A model generated the notes under the pieces. That model did no database searches, was not told the DNA's origin, and saw only the letters and a program-made list of their open reading frames with translations. From Rhipidocladum racemiflorum (taxonomy: Eukaryota > Streptophyta > Magnoliopsida > Poales > Poaceae), in the NCBI GenBank assembly GCA_036346355.1, contig CM070577.1, positions 12,461,666 through 12,525,665 of the forward strand: a stretch of 64,000 nucleotides of DNA, read 5' to 3'. Numbering within the stretch: position 1 is the stretch's first letter; every line of letters starts with the position of its first letter. A program made the translations under genes and the position numbers. Positions 24,872 to 35,716 of this stretch are shown here, piece after piece.

Positions 24872-27800
24872 TGTCGGGACCCCGAATTTGCAAATCCGGA
24901 CCCTCTGTGTATTCAGCACTAGTCCAGGAACGCGCTAGTGCACACAGTCTTAACATCGGTATATATCACAATCATACCAAACGATACTATCAAAGTACTT
25001 TATTTAAATAATCAAAGGGTTACTCGACCTTATGGCCAAGTTACAAATATATGCCTTGCAAGGCAGAACTTATTAAAAGAGAAATAATAGCAGCGGAAAA
25101 TCAAATAAACTTCGTGGCGCCATCCAGTATACCACGAGCAGCTCGGGCTCGCATCCCTAAGTAGGCGGGTCCTCTTGGAGTTCCTCACTCCGGCCAGCGT
25201 AGTCTCCTCTTCAAGCCCCGGTATTGTGTTGAGGCAAGGGTGAGTACTTGGTACTCGACAAGTCATGCACAGAATGCAAGCTAATATACTATATGCATGG
25301 CTTGGTACAAAGGAATAGCTTAAGGTATATTTGCGGTAAATGACATTTGACAAGTAATATAAGTAGATTCGAAAGCGGTAAAAACAAGTAAAGCATAAAT
25401 AACTTTTCAAAAAGTTTAAATAACATTTTTCCCCATCCTAAACCATATTTCCATCATCTTCTTTGTTAAACCAACCCAACTTCTCAAATCCAAGTTATTT
25501 TTAAAATCTAACCCTTGTTGTAATTCAGAGCATTGTCGATCACTGTGGACTCGGCTATTCAAATAGATTCTACACTCTGCGAGAGGTTATGCACTTTACC
25601 CACAAGATACAATCCACTCACCACGTCGGTAGTGAATCGCCATACAAGAGTATGCGAATGAGCGATCATAACAAAGCCTTCGGAAGCCTCAAACAACACA
25701 GTGGTCCTCTCCTGGGTTCGTGCTCTACACCATCCCTTCCCTTAGCCAAGGCGAAGTATGGGACCAACACACCGTTAGATGGGTACACGGCCACACGACC
25801 ACGATCTGCTCCCCGTACAATCACACAAGCGGTGTAATCGACACCCTGAGGCTCCACAAGTGAGTCCTTAGCGACTTAGTCAACTAGGGCCGTCCCATTC
25901 CGACCATGTGGTTGCAAGTATGACCCAGTTCAAAGGCTTGCAAGGTTAAGTCCTTAGAGTGACCAGGGCAAGACTACCGAAAAACCAAATCAACACTCCC
26001 AATGCCACACCGGCCCGCTTTGATTACTCTTGCCACATGCCCGGCCGTTCGCTGTTTATCAAACCCAGTTGATTACCATGCACCACGTGCCATCAACATC
26101 ACATGATACTTTTCCAAAACAGGTTCAATATATCATTAAGTCAATATTAACATTTAATTATCCAAAATCATGTCATGAGCACGTAGCGAGGTCTAAGCGT
26201 TATACTACAACGATCTAAACCCATGTTGGCAATTTAATAATGTCCAACTAGTAAACCACAACTAGGGTGACAAAGGGTCATGGCACATACTTAAGTAATC
26301 AAGGTGTCATATATCAAATTGGTATTTATCTAACCCCAGGTTTAAACAAAGTATCTTTCTAATTGAACTAGCATGCAATAGTTTAAATCAAAATAGATTT
26401 GAAATAGGATCAATATGGTCAAAGCACAACTTGCCTTCAAAAGCACTTGCTCTTGGTCTTGAGTTGGATCTGAGTCAATACTTCTCCTTCGAATCCCTCC
26501 GGCACTTCAACGTCTACTCGTAAAAGCGTGCAAATAGCAAATACACAAATAAACACTATGCAAAAGATCCCAAAACTCCAAATAAAATCCATAAGCAGAG
26601 AGAACATAATTTTACGGATTTTTAGAAGCTGGAATAAATCAAATTTGGAGTTAAAAGCATAAAAGTTATGATTATTTAAAGTTTAAATAATCAATTAAAT
26701 AATATTACAGAGAAAAACTTTAGTCCAAAAATTAAATAAAATTCATATTTAGGTAGATCTTAATTTTATACAAATTTAGAAATTTGAATCGCTCAAATCG
26801 GAGTTGAAACGCAAAAGTTATAAGCGTTTGAAGTTTGAATCTAAATTTAAAATCATTATTCGAATTAATAAATCATTTTCTTTTGGAAATTAATTGTGCG
26901 TCGGCATGGACACGTGGCGGCTCCTGATTGGCTTTGGCGGCGTCGGTACGGCCCATGGGCTCGGTCCATGCTCGGCTCGGGTCCACGGTGGACTCGGTCC
27001 ACGGCTCGCGTGGCCCGACATGTGGGCCCGCTCGGGTAGCGTCATCGGCCCGGCGTCGGCCGAGGCTCGACCGCGGCAGCGGCAGTGGGACCCTTGGCGT
27101 CATGGGTGACGTCGGCGCTTAGTGGGTTAGCCAGCGACATGCGGCCCTCGACACGCGGGCCCGCGTGTCGGCGTCACACCTGCTGTAGCGCGTGGGCCGG
27201 CCGCAGCGTCGGTCCAACTTCCGACACGTGGCGCAATCTCGTCGTTGGTTTGAAAATCAGCGGCGGATTAGATCCAGGGTTAACACGTTGAAACTACTCG
27301 ATGCTCGTGGGCGTTCGATCTAGATCGGGCGGTCGGATCTAATCCTATAATCGCCTTTGCTACGACGCGTGGCGATTGTGAGCGGTTGGATCTTGATCCA
27401 GCGGTCGAATCTGTCGGGTTTCTAGGGTTTGGGAAACACGTGAACTCACCGCTGCCGTCCGTCCTGGATCCAGCGGTGCCGCACGAAGCTTCGTGGAGGG
27501 CGATGGTAGCGCTTGCCGGCGGCTTGGCCGAGAGGTGGCAGCGACCTTGCCGTCGGCGTTTACATGGCGCTCCGGCGAAGTGAGGGTACTCCGAGCAGCG
27601 TCTCGTCTTGGGAATCGGATCAGGCTTGATGGCGGAGGAGGGCAGCCAGGCCAGCGGCAATATCGGCGTTTAATCGCGGCGGAGCAGACTTCCAACTCCG
27701 GCGAGCAATAACGCGAGGCGGTGGGGATCCTAGCCAGCGCGAGCTAGGGGTTTCCGGAGCCGCGTGGGATGGCGATCCTCGGGGTATGCCGGGCATTAAA

Positions 27801-28405
27801 TAACCTCGGCGTCCGTCGGCAGAGACCTAGCTCTTGCGGCCCGACACTGGCGGCGAGTCGGCTTCGGACTTCGGGCGGAGAGCGATGAAATCGTGGCCGT
27901 CCACGTGCTGCACAACCAACGGCCACGATCGCGGCGCGGCCGGTCGATCCGGACACGGCTTCGAGTGCAGGTCGGACGGATCTCGGCCGTTGGATCTTGA
28001 TCCAACGGTTGGGATTGATTAGGGTTAGAGTGGGTTCGGTCGAGTCAATCGGCTCGGTCGGACTCGAGTCCGACTTCGATCGGATGAACGATGCTTGACC
28101 GAGTTGGATTTTCCAGTAATTAATATTTAAAATAATTCCGATAATTCATTTAATTCATTAAAAATAGCAAATGACTCGAGAAAAATTCGGAAAAATTACG
28201 GAAAATATTTTGGATCATTTTGGACTCAAATAAAATATTTCCAACAAAAATTTATTTGCAAATTTAAATTCTTTAATTATTTCAAAATGGAATAAATTCA
28301 AATAAATTCCAAATAAATCCAAATAAATTCCAGAAAATTCCAAAAATTCACCAAAGTTCCAAATCACACATGAATTTAAGAAAAGCAAAATTTTGGGGTG
28401 TTACA
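24872..28405 (-). mobile_element. 3.5 kb LTR-type insertion in the Helitron
   Basis: On the minus strand it starts TGTAACACCCCAAAATTTTG and ends GGGGTCCCGACA. A perfect 5 bp target duplication acaac flanks it (24867-24871 and 28406-28410). No gag or pol is visible, so it is a long solo LTR or a coding-free retroelement (LARD-like). A very GC-rich part lies at 26890-28020. The segment 25120-25270 carries a gtcgagtaccaagtactcacc motif that resembles parts of the element at 39003-46023. It ends 15 bp before the Rep start codon, in the Rep gene's orientation. Confidence 0.85.
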
Positions 28406-28410
28406 ACAAC

Positions 28411-29987
28411 CGGATAAACTCGATACTCTAAATAGGAACAAGAAGACAACAAAAACAGCCTCAGATCGAACAATCGCAAACACTGGGAATCACAAATAGC
28501 AGTGTAATGGCGAAATACAACAGACCAACAATAAGATATGCCAAAAGCTAAACATCATCCATTACGGCAGTCTGAACGCACAGAAACAAAACAATGGCAA
28601 TAGGACTCAGCAAAACATACCGTCATCCTTGATAAAGGGACGACGATGCGAAGGTCCTGCCTCCTCCATATACCGTGAGTCCGTGACTATAGAAATCGTC
28701 CTAACAGAACGCAAAGAACCAGCTCCCTTTTTTCTCATCCAGCCTCATATCGGATGACTATCAAAACCTTGCTATTGATACATAGACAACGATGAGCGCA
28801 CATGTAATAACCAAACAACTGAAATACACAGCACAACTCGGAAACAAATAGAATAGTGTGAAATGCACAATAACGAAACACAGGGCATCACACAAACAAT
28901 CAAGCATACCATACGACTAATGAAGCACGCATAACAGATAAACAGATAGAATGAAAGTAACAATAAATAACTAAGAGAGCATCGCACGCTGAAATCGGCT
29001 AACCTGGGAACCACAAGCGAGAAACGACCATACGGGTAGCGTAGAGCAATGAAGCAACAGGCACCTGCACAGAAGCACGAAAAGGGCATTAGCAAGCAAA
29101 ACAAGTTAAACCGATAGGGGCTAAGATATAACAAAGCGAGGCCGAACGAAATCCAGTAAGCACAAACCCAAAAGCCGAATCAATCTGAATACCTACCTGA
29201 TGGAAATGACAAGGCCCCCCGATGACAACCGAAAAACTAAAAAACAATGGGGAACTGAAACCCAAGACCCAAGCAAGCCTAATACCTTCGCCATGAAGAC
29301 GGCAAAGCCCAACGTCGACAATGGCGCAGAGGAAGTTGCGGGAGAGGCACCACGCGCAAGACGACCGAGCAGCCAACATCCAATACACCAATCGAATAGA
29401 GCCGGCGCATCTCACCATCCCAACGGCAAACAACGCACAAGACGATAAAAACCCCAAACCAACAAGTCAGCCAACATCATCGGGAGCAAGAATACTTTCA
29501 GCAACAGAGAAACAATGGGTAGTAGAACCTGAAGGCGCGCAATGGGGGTAGACGTCAGGAAAGACGGGGGGCGGCGGAGATAGCGATGGGGGAAGCGACG
29601 CATCCGCTGGTGGCTGGGAGAACGAACGGAGCCGTAACCCATGGAACTTTATCGGCCATCCTCACAGCGGTAGACCCTCCACGCTGAACCTGCACGCGGC
29701 CACCACCCATTGGACCGAGCAAGACGGATTGCTCGAGGCAACGACGGCGAGCCGTGCGGCGTTAACGATCGAACGGAACGGAGCGGAGAAGCCGAGGAAA
29801 AGCGGAGCAGCCGAGGAAACAACGACGATCCGTGCATCGTTAGCAAACAGACGGAACGGCCCAAGAGCAGACGGAGGGCAGCGCAACTGGGCCACGCAAG
29901 GACGGTGCATTATTAATTAACTGTAAAACCGGGCCACGTGGACCACCGGAGAAGGCCGGCATTCCTCCCCCTGTAAGATAGTAGGTA
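28411..29987 (-). other. Helitron 5' region
   Basis: Carries the Helitron 5' terminus (29987 inward) and presumably the original Rep promoter, now separated from the gene by the LTR insertion. Several overlapping open frames (29200-29900) occur on both strands without family resemblance. Confidence 0.5.
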
Positions 29988-30580
29988 TTACATTCTATTC
30001 CACCCAGCTTCCGGGTCCAAATTATCACTGTCGTGAGGTAACCTTTTTTTTGTTTTGTTTTAGCCAAAATCTTCATGTGCTCTTGCGCTGCGTTATGGCT
30101 TGTGAAAACCTGTCATTCAGTCAACTCTAGAGTCATGTATAGCTTTACCTTCGTAGGGCTCAAAAATGGCCACTCTTCCATCGCCGAATAATGTACTTGA
30201 AGTGCTCCTGATTAACTGTAAGTCTCTTCTGTTGGTTTGATAAATTGTAGAGAGTTCTTTTACGGTGGATTAAAATTAATAGAAGCCATCCATTTCTTTA
30301 AATCTAATGGTTGAAATCAATTTAGATCTAGTTATACTATCACCTGTAATATTGGTAGTAAAATTCAGAAAGGGGTAAAAGGGTAAAAAAATATATCATA
30401 TTATTTGTCCTTTATGGTAAAACATGTCTTGTGATCCTGATGAATGTCAGATGAATCGATAAGAAGCCTCTAAAGTTCATGAGGTATTCGGTGAATCTAA
30501 AATTGTGAACGAATTAGGAAAAGTCTAAAATACTTTTGATGAATGGATAGAAAAAGCCTAAAATACCCTTGAGGAATGGT

Positions 30581-30874
30581 TGATTTCTACTACCACTATT
30601 TACTACCTATGTTATCTTCTGTAAAATAGGTATTCTGCCTGACCGTCCAGAACTTCCTGTTATCCTTTATTTTCCGTGGCTATTATAGAAAAATATTCTC
30701 TCTACATATGTCGTGAATGTTTCCGTGGCCTTTATTTTCTTCTCTGTGATTGCTTTCTTCGAACACTCATTTGGTTAAATTTGATTTCTACTACCACTAT
30801 TTACTACCTATGTTATCTACTGTAAAATTTCTCATTGTATAAGGTATTCTGCCTGACCGTCGAGAACTTCCTGT
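30581..30874 (+). repeat. local duplication with foreign filler in IPCS intron 6
   Basis: A segment beginning ttgatttctactaccac and ending gaacttcctgt is present twice, at about 30584-30660 and 30780-30874. The later copy has about 15 extra bases. Between the copies lies the 91 bp piece matching intron 1 (30685-30776). The ttatccttt after the first copy resembles the true intron end at 35721-35729. Confidence 0.8.
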
Positions 30875-31112
30875 TGTAGAAAATCAGAGGGCAGAAGCTT
30901 TGTGGAGGAACGCCATTGATGAGGCGGTTACGTGTTGATATTTGCCTACTTAATCAGGCGAGAGTACAGAGGAGATTATATAGATAGATATCGTGCACCG
31001 GCCACCCTAATACAAAGGAAACAAACTTTACTTTCTATCTATAGCCAGGTGCAGTTGATCTCTATCTATATTTGTTACAACAATATATTTGAGTATCTGA
31101 TAATATCTAACA
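30875..31112 (-). repeat. 3' LTR of copia element 2
   Basis: 238 bp, tgtagaaaatcagagg ... atatctaaca on the plus strand, directly followed by ctccccctc (polypurine complement). No difference from 35479-35716 was found by eye. Confidence 0.95.
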
Positions 31113-31119
31113 CTCCCCC

Positions 31120-33963
31120 TCAATCTGATCTTATAAGATGTAGATTGTTCTTAAATATCTCGAATGGTCTTACTGCAAGAGCTTTGGTGAAGCCATCAGC
31201 CACTTGATCCTTGGTTGAAATATATTCAATCTCAAGAAGTTTTCTTGCCACTCTTTCTCTTACAAAATGATAATCAACTTCGATATGTTTAGTACGTGCA
31301 TGAAACACTGGATTAGCCGACATATACTTAGCTCCAATATTATCGCACCAAATCTTTGCAGTTGGAGGTGCTTGTACTCCAAGTTCTTGTAGAAGAGTCT
31401 GAATCCACATGATCTCGGCTGTTGTGTTTGCCAAGGCTTTGTATTCAGCTTCAGTACTGGAACGTGATACTGTTGCTTGTTTCCTTGCACTCCATGATAC
31501 AAGATTGAAGCCTAGGAAGACAGCAAAGCCTCCTGTAGATCGACGGTCATCAATGTTACCAGCCCAATCTGCATCTGAAAAACCACTCACAAGCAAGGAT
31601 GAGGATTTACAAATCTTAATCCCTAACTTAAGAGTGTGCTTGAGATATCTCAAAATTCTTTTAACTGCTGCCCAGTGTTCTGTAGTTGGAGCATGCAGAA
31701 ATTGACAAACCTTATTCACAGGGAATGAAATGTCAGGTCTTGTCAAAGTTAAATACTGTAATGCTCCAACAATACTTCTATATTGTGTTGCATCATTTGG
31801 TCCAAGCAAGGTACCCTCATTCACTGATAATTTCTCAGAAGTAGCCAAAGGAGTATTAACTGGTTTGCAGTCACTCATTCCTACCCTTCGTAATACATCT
31901 GAAGCATATTTTTCTTGTCTCAACAGTATTCCATTGGATACTTTGCTTACCTCAATACCAAGGAAGTAATGAAGGTCTCCCAAATCCTTCAAAGCAAACT
32001 CCTTTTCAAGATCTTGTAACAGAGCTGCAGTTGCACTAGGCACAGAGCTAGTTACAATAATATCATCAACATAAATTAATAAAAAAACAGTAACACCTCC
32101 TTTACTGTAGAAAAATAGAGATGAATCTGCCTTTGAAGCTTTAAACCCCAACTCTAGTAGCTTAGTACTTAGCCTTGAATACCACGCTCTAGGAGCCTGT
32201 TTTAACCCATATATCGCTTTATCTAGCTTGTAGATATAATCAGGCAAAGAGGATTTCTCATACCCTGGAGGTTGTCTCATATAAACCTCTTCTTTCAAGA
32301 CTCCATGAAGAAAGGCATTTTGGACATCCAGCTGTCGTAGACTCCAACCTCTAGACATAGCAATAGACAAAACTATTCTAATAGTGACAGCTTTAACAAC
32401 AGGACTAAATGTGTCCTCATAGTCTATGCCATACCTTTGTTTGAAGCCTTTTGCCACCAAGCGTGCCTTGTACCTGTCTAGGGTTCCATCTGCCTTTCTT
32501 TTGATCTTATACACCCACTTACAGTCAATGACATTTCTCCCTTTCTGGGGTGGAACCAAATGCCAAGTCTTGTTTTTCATTAGTGCCATATATTCTGCAT
32601 CCATTGCATCTCTCCAATTTTTGTCACCCTGTGCTTCATCTGCATTTTGACGTTCACCAGTTGAAGTGAAATAACCATACTTAACTGTGCCATCGGTATA
32701 TACCTTTTCTTTCCGTATTCCACTTCTTAGCCGAGTGTGAGGTCTGGTGGGCACAGAAGGTCCTGAAGGTTCAACTTCAAGAGTGTACGTATCTCCCCCT
32801 GGTTCATAAGTAAGACCAGCCTCCACTATCTCTGTTGCATGCGATGAGTTGGGCCCGGCAACCTCTGGTCCAGTCGTGTCACCGCCTGGTTGTAGATGAC
32901 TTGGCTCAACTGAAACACGCGGGACATCTGCTAGATGACTTGGCGAGGAAACTGGATGCATGACGCCTGATGGAGATTGTGCCATTATCAGTTGCCGAGA
33001 CTGATTGAGCCCGGAATTTTGTTCTTCTGTTTCAGTCACCCGACGTATTGTACCTGAATTGTTTTCATCCATATCCTCATGATCACATGTATGATTATCA
33101 CCTGCAATTTCTTCATTAGAGTTGTTAGCAGCATTGGGAGAATTAGGCATATGATTGTTCTGATTTTCTCCCCGTTGATCATAACCGTGAGGAACAAGGG
33201 TGAAAGGAAGAAGGGAAATCTCAGATCGCAATTGAGCACCGGCATTGGAGTGCATTTGAGCAAAAGGAAAGACATTTTCATCAAAAGTAACATCCCGAGA
33301 AACATATACTCGGCCAGAGGAAGGATCAAGACACTTAAAGCCTTTGTGGATGGTGCTGTAACCTAAGAAAACACATTGCTTGGATCGAAACTGAAGTTTG
33401 TGAGTATTATAGGGACGGAGATTTGGCCAACATGCACACCCAAAGACTCTAAGAGAAGTGTAGTTTGGCTGTTGTTTGAACAATCGTTCCAAGGGGGTTT
33501 CAAAATTGATAACTTTACTAGGGATGCGATTGATGATATAGGTGGCTGCAAGAAAGGCTTCGTCCCAAAATTTTAATGGCATGGAGGCATGTGCGAGCAA
33601 CGATAGTCCCACTTCTACTATGTGGCGATGTTTTCTCTCTGCTGACCCATTCTGTTGATGAGCATAGGGGCAGGAGACGTGATGTGATATACCAATTTTA
33701 TCAAAGAAAGAATGGAGTTTTTGATACTCTCCTCCCCAATCAGTTTGAACAGCTATGATTTTACGATCAAAGAGTCTCTCGACCAAATTTTGAAATTCAT
33801 GGAACCTGTCAAACACCTCAGATTTATGCTTAAGAAGATAAATCCAAGTGAATTTGCTATAGTCATCGATAAAGCTAACATAATTTTTTTTTTCCATTAA
33901 CAGAACTGGGGGCATTGCCCCAAACATCAGAAAAGATAAGTTCCAAAGGTTGATGAGACACAC
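31120..33963 (-). CDS. copia element 2 pol: integrase, reverse transcriptase, RNase H
   Basis: An open frame of about 947 codons. The integrase core begins near codon 30 (FIDDYSKFTWIYLLK), with VQTDWGGEYQKL and the HQQNGSAERKHRH glutamate region, so all three DDE residues appear present. A variable linker (codons ~235-440) follows. RT follows with CKWVYKIKRKADG, RLDVQNAFLHG and the YVDD box (near 625-640). RNase H follows with SDADWAGNIDDRRSTGG and SSTEAEYKALA, ending KDQVADGFTKAL near the stop. It would work as part of a gag-pol polyprotein. In this copy it is cut off from the protease by a frame shift near 33890, in a run of T/A. It is the best-preserved retroelement coding region in the window. 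Confidence 0.92.
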   Translation of the reverse strand: MCLINLWNLSFLMFGAMPPVLLMEKKNYVSFIDDYSKFTWIYLLKHKSEVFDRFHEFQNLVERLFDRKIIAVQTDWGGEYQKLHSFFDKIGISHHVSCPYAHQQNGSAERKHRHIVEVGLSLLAHASMPLKFWDEAFLAATYIINRIPSKVINFETPLERLFKQQPNYTSLRVFGCACWPNLRPYNTHKLQFRSKQCVFLGYSTIHKGFKCLDPSSGRVYVSRDVTFDENVFPFAQMHSNAGAQLRSEISLLPFTLVPHGYDQRGENQNNHMPNSPNAANNSNEEIAGDNHTCDHEDMDENNSGTIRRVTETEEQNSGLNQSRQLIMAQSPSGVMHPVSSPSHLADVPRVSVEPSHLQPGGDTTGPEVAGPNSSHATEIVEAGLTYEPGGDTYTLEVEPSGPSVPTRPHTRLRSGIRKEKVYTDGTVKYGYFTSTGERQNADEAQGDKNWRDAMDAEYMALMKNKTWHLVPPQKGRNVIDCKWVYKIKRKADGTLDRYKARLVAKGFKQRYGIDYEDTFSPVVKAVTIRIVLSIAMSRGWSLRQLDVQNAFLHGVLKEEVYMRQPPGYEKSSLPDYIYKLDKAIYGLKQAPRAWYSRLSTKLLELGFKASKADSSLFFYSKGGVTVFLLIYVDDIIVTSSVPSATAALLQDLEKEFALKDLGDLHYFLGIEVSKVSNGILLRQEKYASDVLRRVGMSDCKPVNTPLATSEKLSVNEGTLLGPNDATQYRSIVGALQYLTLTRPDISFPVNKVCQFLHAPTTEHWAAVKRILRYLKHTLKLGIKICKSSSLLVSGFSDADWAGNIDDRRSTGGFAVFLGFNLVSWSARKQATVSRSSTEAEYKALANTTAEIMWIQTLLQELGVQAPPTAKIWCDNIGAKYMSANPVFHARTKHIEVDYHFVRERVARKLLEIEYISTKDQVADGFTKALAVRPFEIFKNNLHLIRSD

Positions 33964-35451
33964 TTAGTGATCTAGGATATGGTAGCTGATGACTTTTAGC
34001 CTTCTGACATGCATCACAGACAGACTCTTTATTGGATTCAGAAAGACATGGCAAATTAATTATTAGTGCTAAGGACTCTTGTGACAACTGGAGTAGAGGG
34101 ATGACCCAAGCGATTATGCCACCTTGAAAAAGATGGTGTGACCAGAAAAGCTTGCTTCACCGATGAAGACGGGAGGACATAGAGACCATGTTGGCGCCTT
34201 CCCTTAAGAATCGTGTTCCTCGTGGCCAGATCCTTAATCAAAAAATATTTGGAATGAACCTCAAGGAATACAAAATTATCCAGGAGAAGACGATGAGCAG
34301 ATATGAGGTTTTTCTTAGCTTGAGGAACATGAAGAATATTTTTGAGATGCAAATTTCGGTTAGGGGTAGAAATAACAGTGACCAATATGCTTAATTTCCA
34401 TACCTGCTCCATTTGCCGCATGAATCTGATCATTTCCTTTGTATTTTTCACGTGCAGACAACTTGTCCAGTTCACCGGTGAGATGATCCGTTGCGCCTGT
34501 ATCAAGATACCAATTGTTGTCTACTCCATAGATGTGGGTTGCAGCAGCGGCATGCCTTTCATCAGGCACGTAGGTTTCATCAAATCGATGCCAACACTCG
34601 GAGGCCATATGACCTCTTTTGAAGCAGACTTGACAAACAGGTCGGTTGTCAAGCCGCAGCTGATTGCTGCTGTTGCCGCCCTTGCTGCGTCCACCATTGC
34701 CACGTCCACGAGGTGCAGACATGCCGCGACCACGTCCAGTACCACCTCTGTTTGGCAATCTACCGCGTCCACGGTTCACAGAATTCACCGAGGAAGCATT
34801 GTTGCGAAAAGCTTGCCTGTTCTCAAAGCTTAACAACAGAGAATATAGTTCTGTCAAAGTGACGGGTTCTACCCTTGCCACCAACCCAGAAATAACAGGT
34901 TCAAAATCATCATCTTATGCATTCAGGATGAAAGCTACCAAGTCTTCTTCATCTAACGCTTTTCCAGATGCAGTGATCTCATCTCCAAGTGATTTCATCT
35001 TCCCAAAATATTCAGAGATGGTCATGTTACCTTTGCGCGTCGTTGTGAGAGAGAGACGCGTATTGAGGGAGCGTGCTCGCGTCTGAGACGTGAACATACC
35101 CTCGATGGCGCGCCAGGCTTCACGCGCCGTCTTGGATGTGGCGACTTGTGTGAGCACTTCTCGCGACAGCGATGAGAAAAGGAAGCCGAGGACTTGTTGG
35201 TCCGTGGCAAACCACTCCTGGTACGCCGGATTGGGAACTTTTATTGTCTTGTCTTCTTTGTGCTCGATCTCTGCCGAGGGAGCCACGGTCGTGCCGTTGA
35301 TGTGGCCATCCAGTCTTGCACCGCGTATAGCAGTCAGTACCTGTGCACTCCATAGCGCATGATTTTGTTTGCCCAGTTTTTCAGAAATCTGAAAACCAAG
35401 CAAGGGATTGGAGACGACGGTAGCAGAAGAGCTGGCCATGACGAAGATCAA
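33875..35451 (-). pseudogene. copia element 2 gag, protease and GAG-pre-integrase, three breaks
   Basis: Gag starts at 35451 or at the ATG at 35439 (MASSSATVVSNPLLGFQISE). It carries the usual UBN2-type gag domain (NTRLSLTTTRKGNMTISEYF) to a TAA at 34915. The same frame continues beyond it to a CCHC knuckle (C-Q-V-C-x4-H-x4-C, about 34626-34590) and the protease motif YLDTGATDHL, ending at 34360. A frame change near 34370-34400 leads to GAG-pre-integrase (WHNRLGHPSTPV, then C-DACQKAK). A second change near 33890 leads into the long pol frame. Apart from these three points no loss is seen, so the damage is light and young. Confidence 0.88.
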
Positions 35452-35478
35452 TCTTGATCTCAGAAAGCTCTGATACCA

Positions 35479-35716
35479 TGTAGAAAATCAGAGGGCAGAA
35501 GCTTTGTGGAGGAACGCCATTGATGAGGCGGTTACGTGTTGATATTTGCCTACTTAATCAGGCGAGAGTACAGAGGAGATTATATAGATAGATATCGTGC
35601 ACCGGCCACCCTAATACAAAGGAAACAAACTTTACTTTCTATCTATAGCCAGGTGCAGTTGATCTCTATCTATATTTGTTACAACAATATATTTGAGTAT
35701 CTGATAATATCTAACA
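35479..35716 (-). repeat. 5' LTR of copia element 2
   Basis: 238 bp, same sequence as 30875-31112. The minus-strand primer-binding site follows immediately at 35478-35467. Confidence 0.95.

Larger units (their letters stand above)
14624..29987 (-). mobile_element. autonomous-type Helitron inserted in IPCS exon 5
   Basis: About 15.4 kb in minus orientation. The 3' end (14624 onward) reads, on the minus strand, a GC-rich hairpin, a short spacer and CAACCTAG followed by T. The 5' end at 29987 reads TACCTACTATCTTACAGG. Helitrons normally start TC, so either the second base is mutated or the end is the internal TC at 29978. The first choice rebuilds the IPCS exon perfectly and places the insertion between A and T, as Helitrons require. 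It carries a Rep/helicase gene and an RPA1-like gene, plus a later 3.5 kb LTR insertion. Removing that LTR leaves about 11.8 kb. Confidence 0.92.
14602..30217 (+). pseudogene. IPCS: IPCS exons 5 (interrupted) and 6
   Basis: Acceptor cttatccag ends at 14601. The first 22 bases of exon 5 (14602-14623) read SSQVLRI plus one base. The remaining 50 bases are at 29988-30037 and, joined without gap, give ITFYSTQLPGPNYHCRE followed by donor gtaacc. The sum, 72 bp or 24 codons, matches the family exactly. The Helitron 14624-29987 therefore sits inside a codon. Exon 6 (30157-30217) follows a tag acceptor and reads GSKMATLPSPNNVLEVLLIN plus one base, then gtaagt. This segment covers a membrane helix and a lumenal loop. 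Confidence 0.92.
30875..35716 (-). mobile_element. Ty1/copia retrotransposon 2 (IPCS intron 6), nearly complete
   Basis: 4.8 kb, minus orientation, with 238 bp LTRs that show no difference and a perfect 5 bp target duplication cctgt (30870-30874 and 35717-35721). The primer site tggtatcagagc (35478-35467, minus strand) is the standard tRNA-Met type. The polypurine tract (gagggggag) abuts the 3' LTR. Gag-pol is almost continuous. One stop and two frame shifts are seen. Its primer site and LTRs mark it as a different family from the other copia elements here. Confidence 0.95.

Noticed and set aside
26873..28022. Several short frames on both strands in the 3.5 kb LTR
   Set aside because: GC-biased noise inside an LTR-like sequence.
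29200..29920. Overlapping frames near the Helitron 5' end
   Set aside because: No conserved motif, frames on both strands, and position in the Helitron promoter region.
29971..29978. Helitron 5' end at the internal TC (29978)
   Set aside because: Possible, but it would add three residues to the IPCS exon. The end at 29987 restores the family sequence exactly, so it was preferred.
30933..31112. 180 bp LTR starting tgttgatattt for copia element 2
   Set aside because: The shared sequence extends 58 bp further to tgtagaaaatc, where the primer site begins. The 238 bp reading also gives the perfect cctgt duplication.
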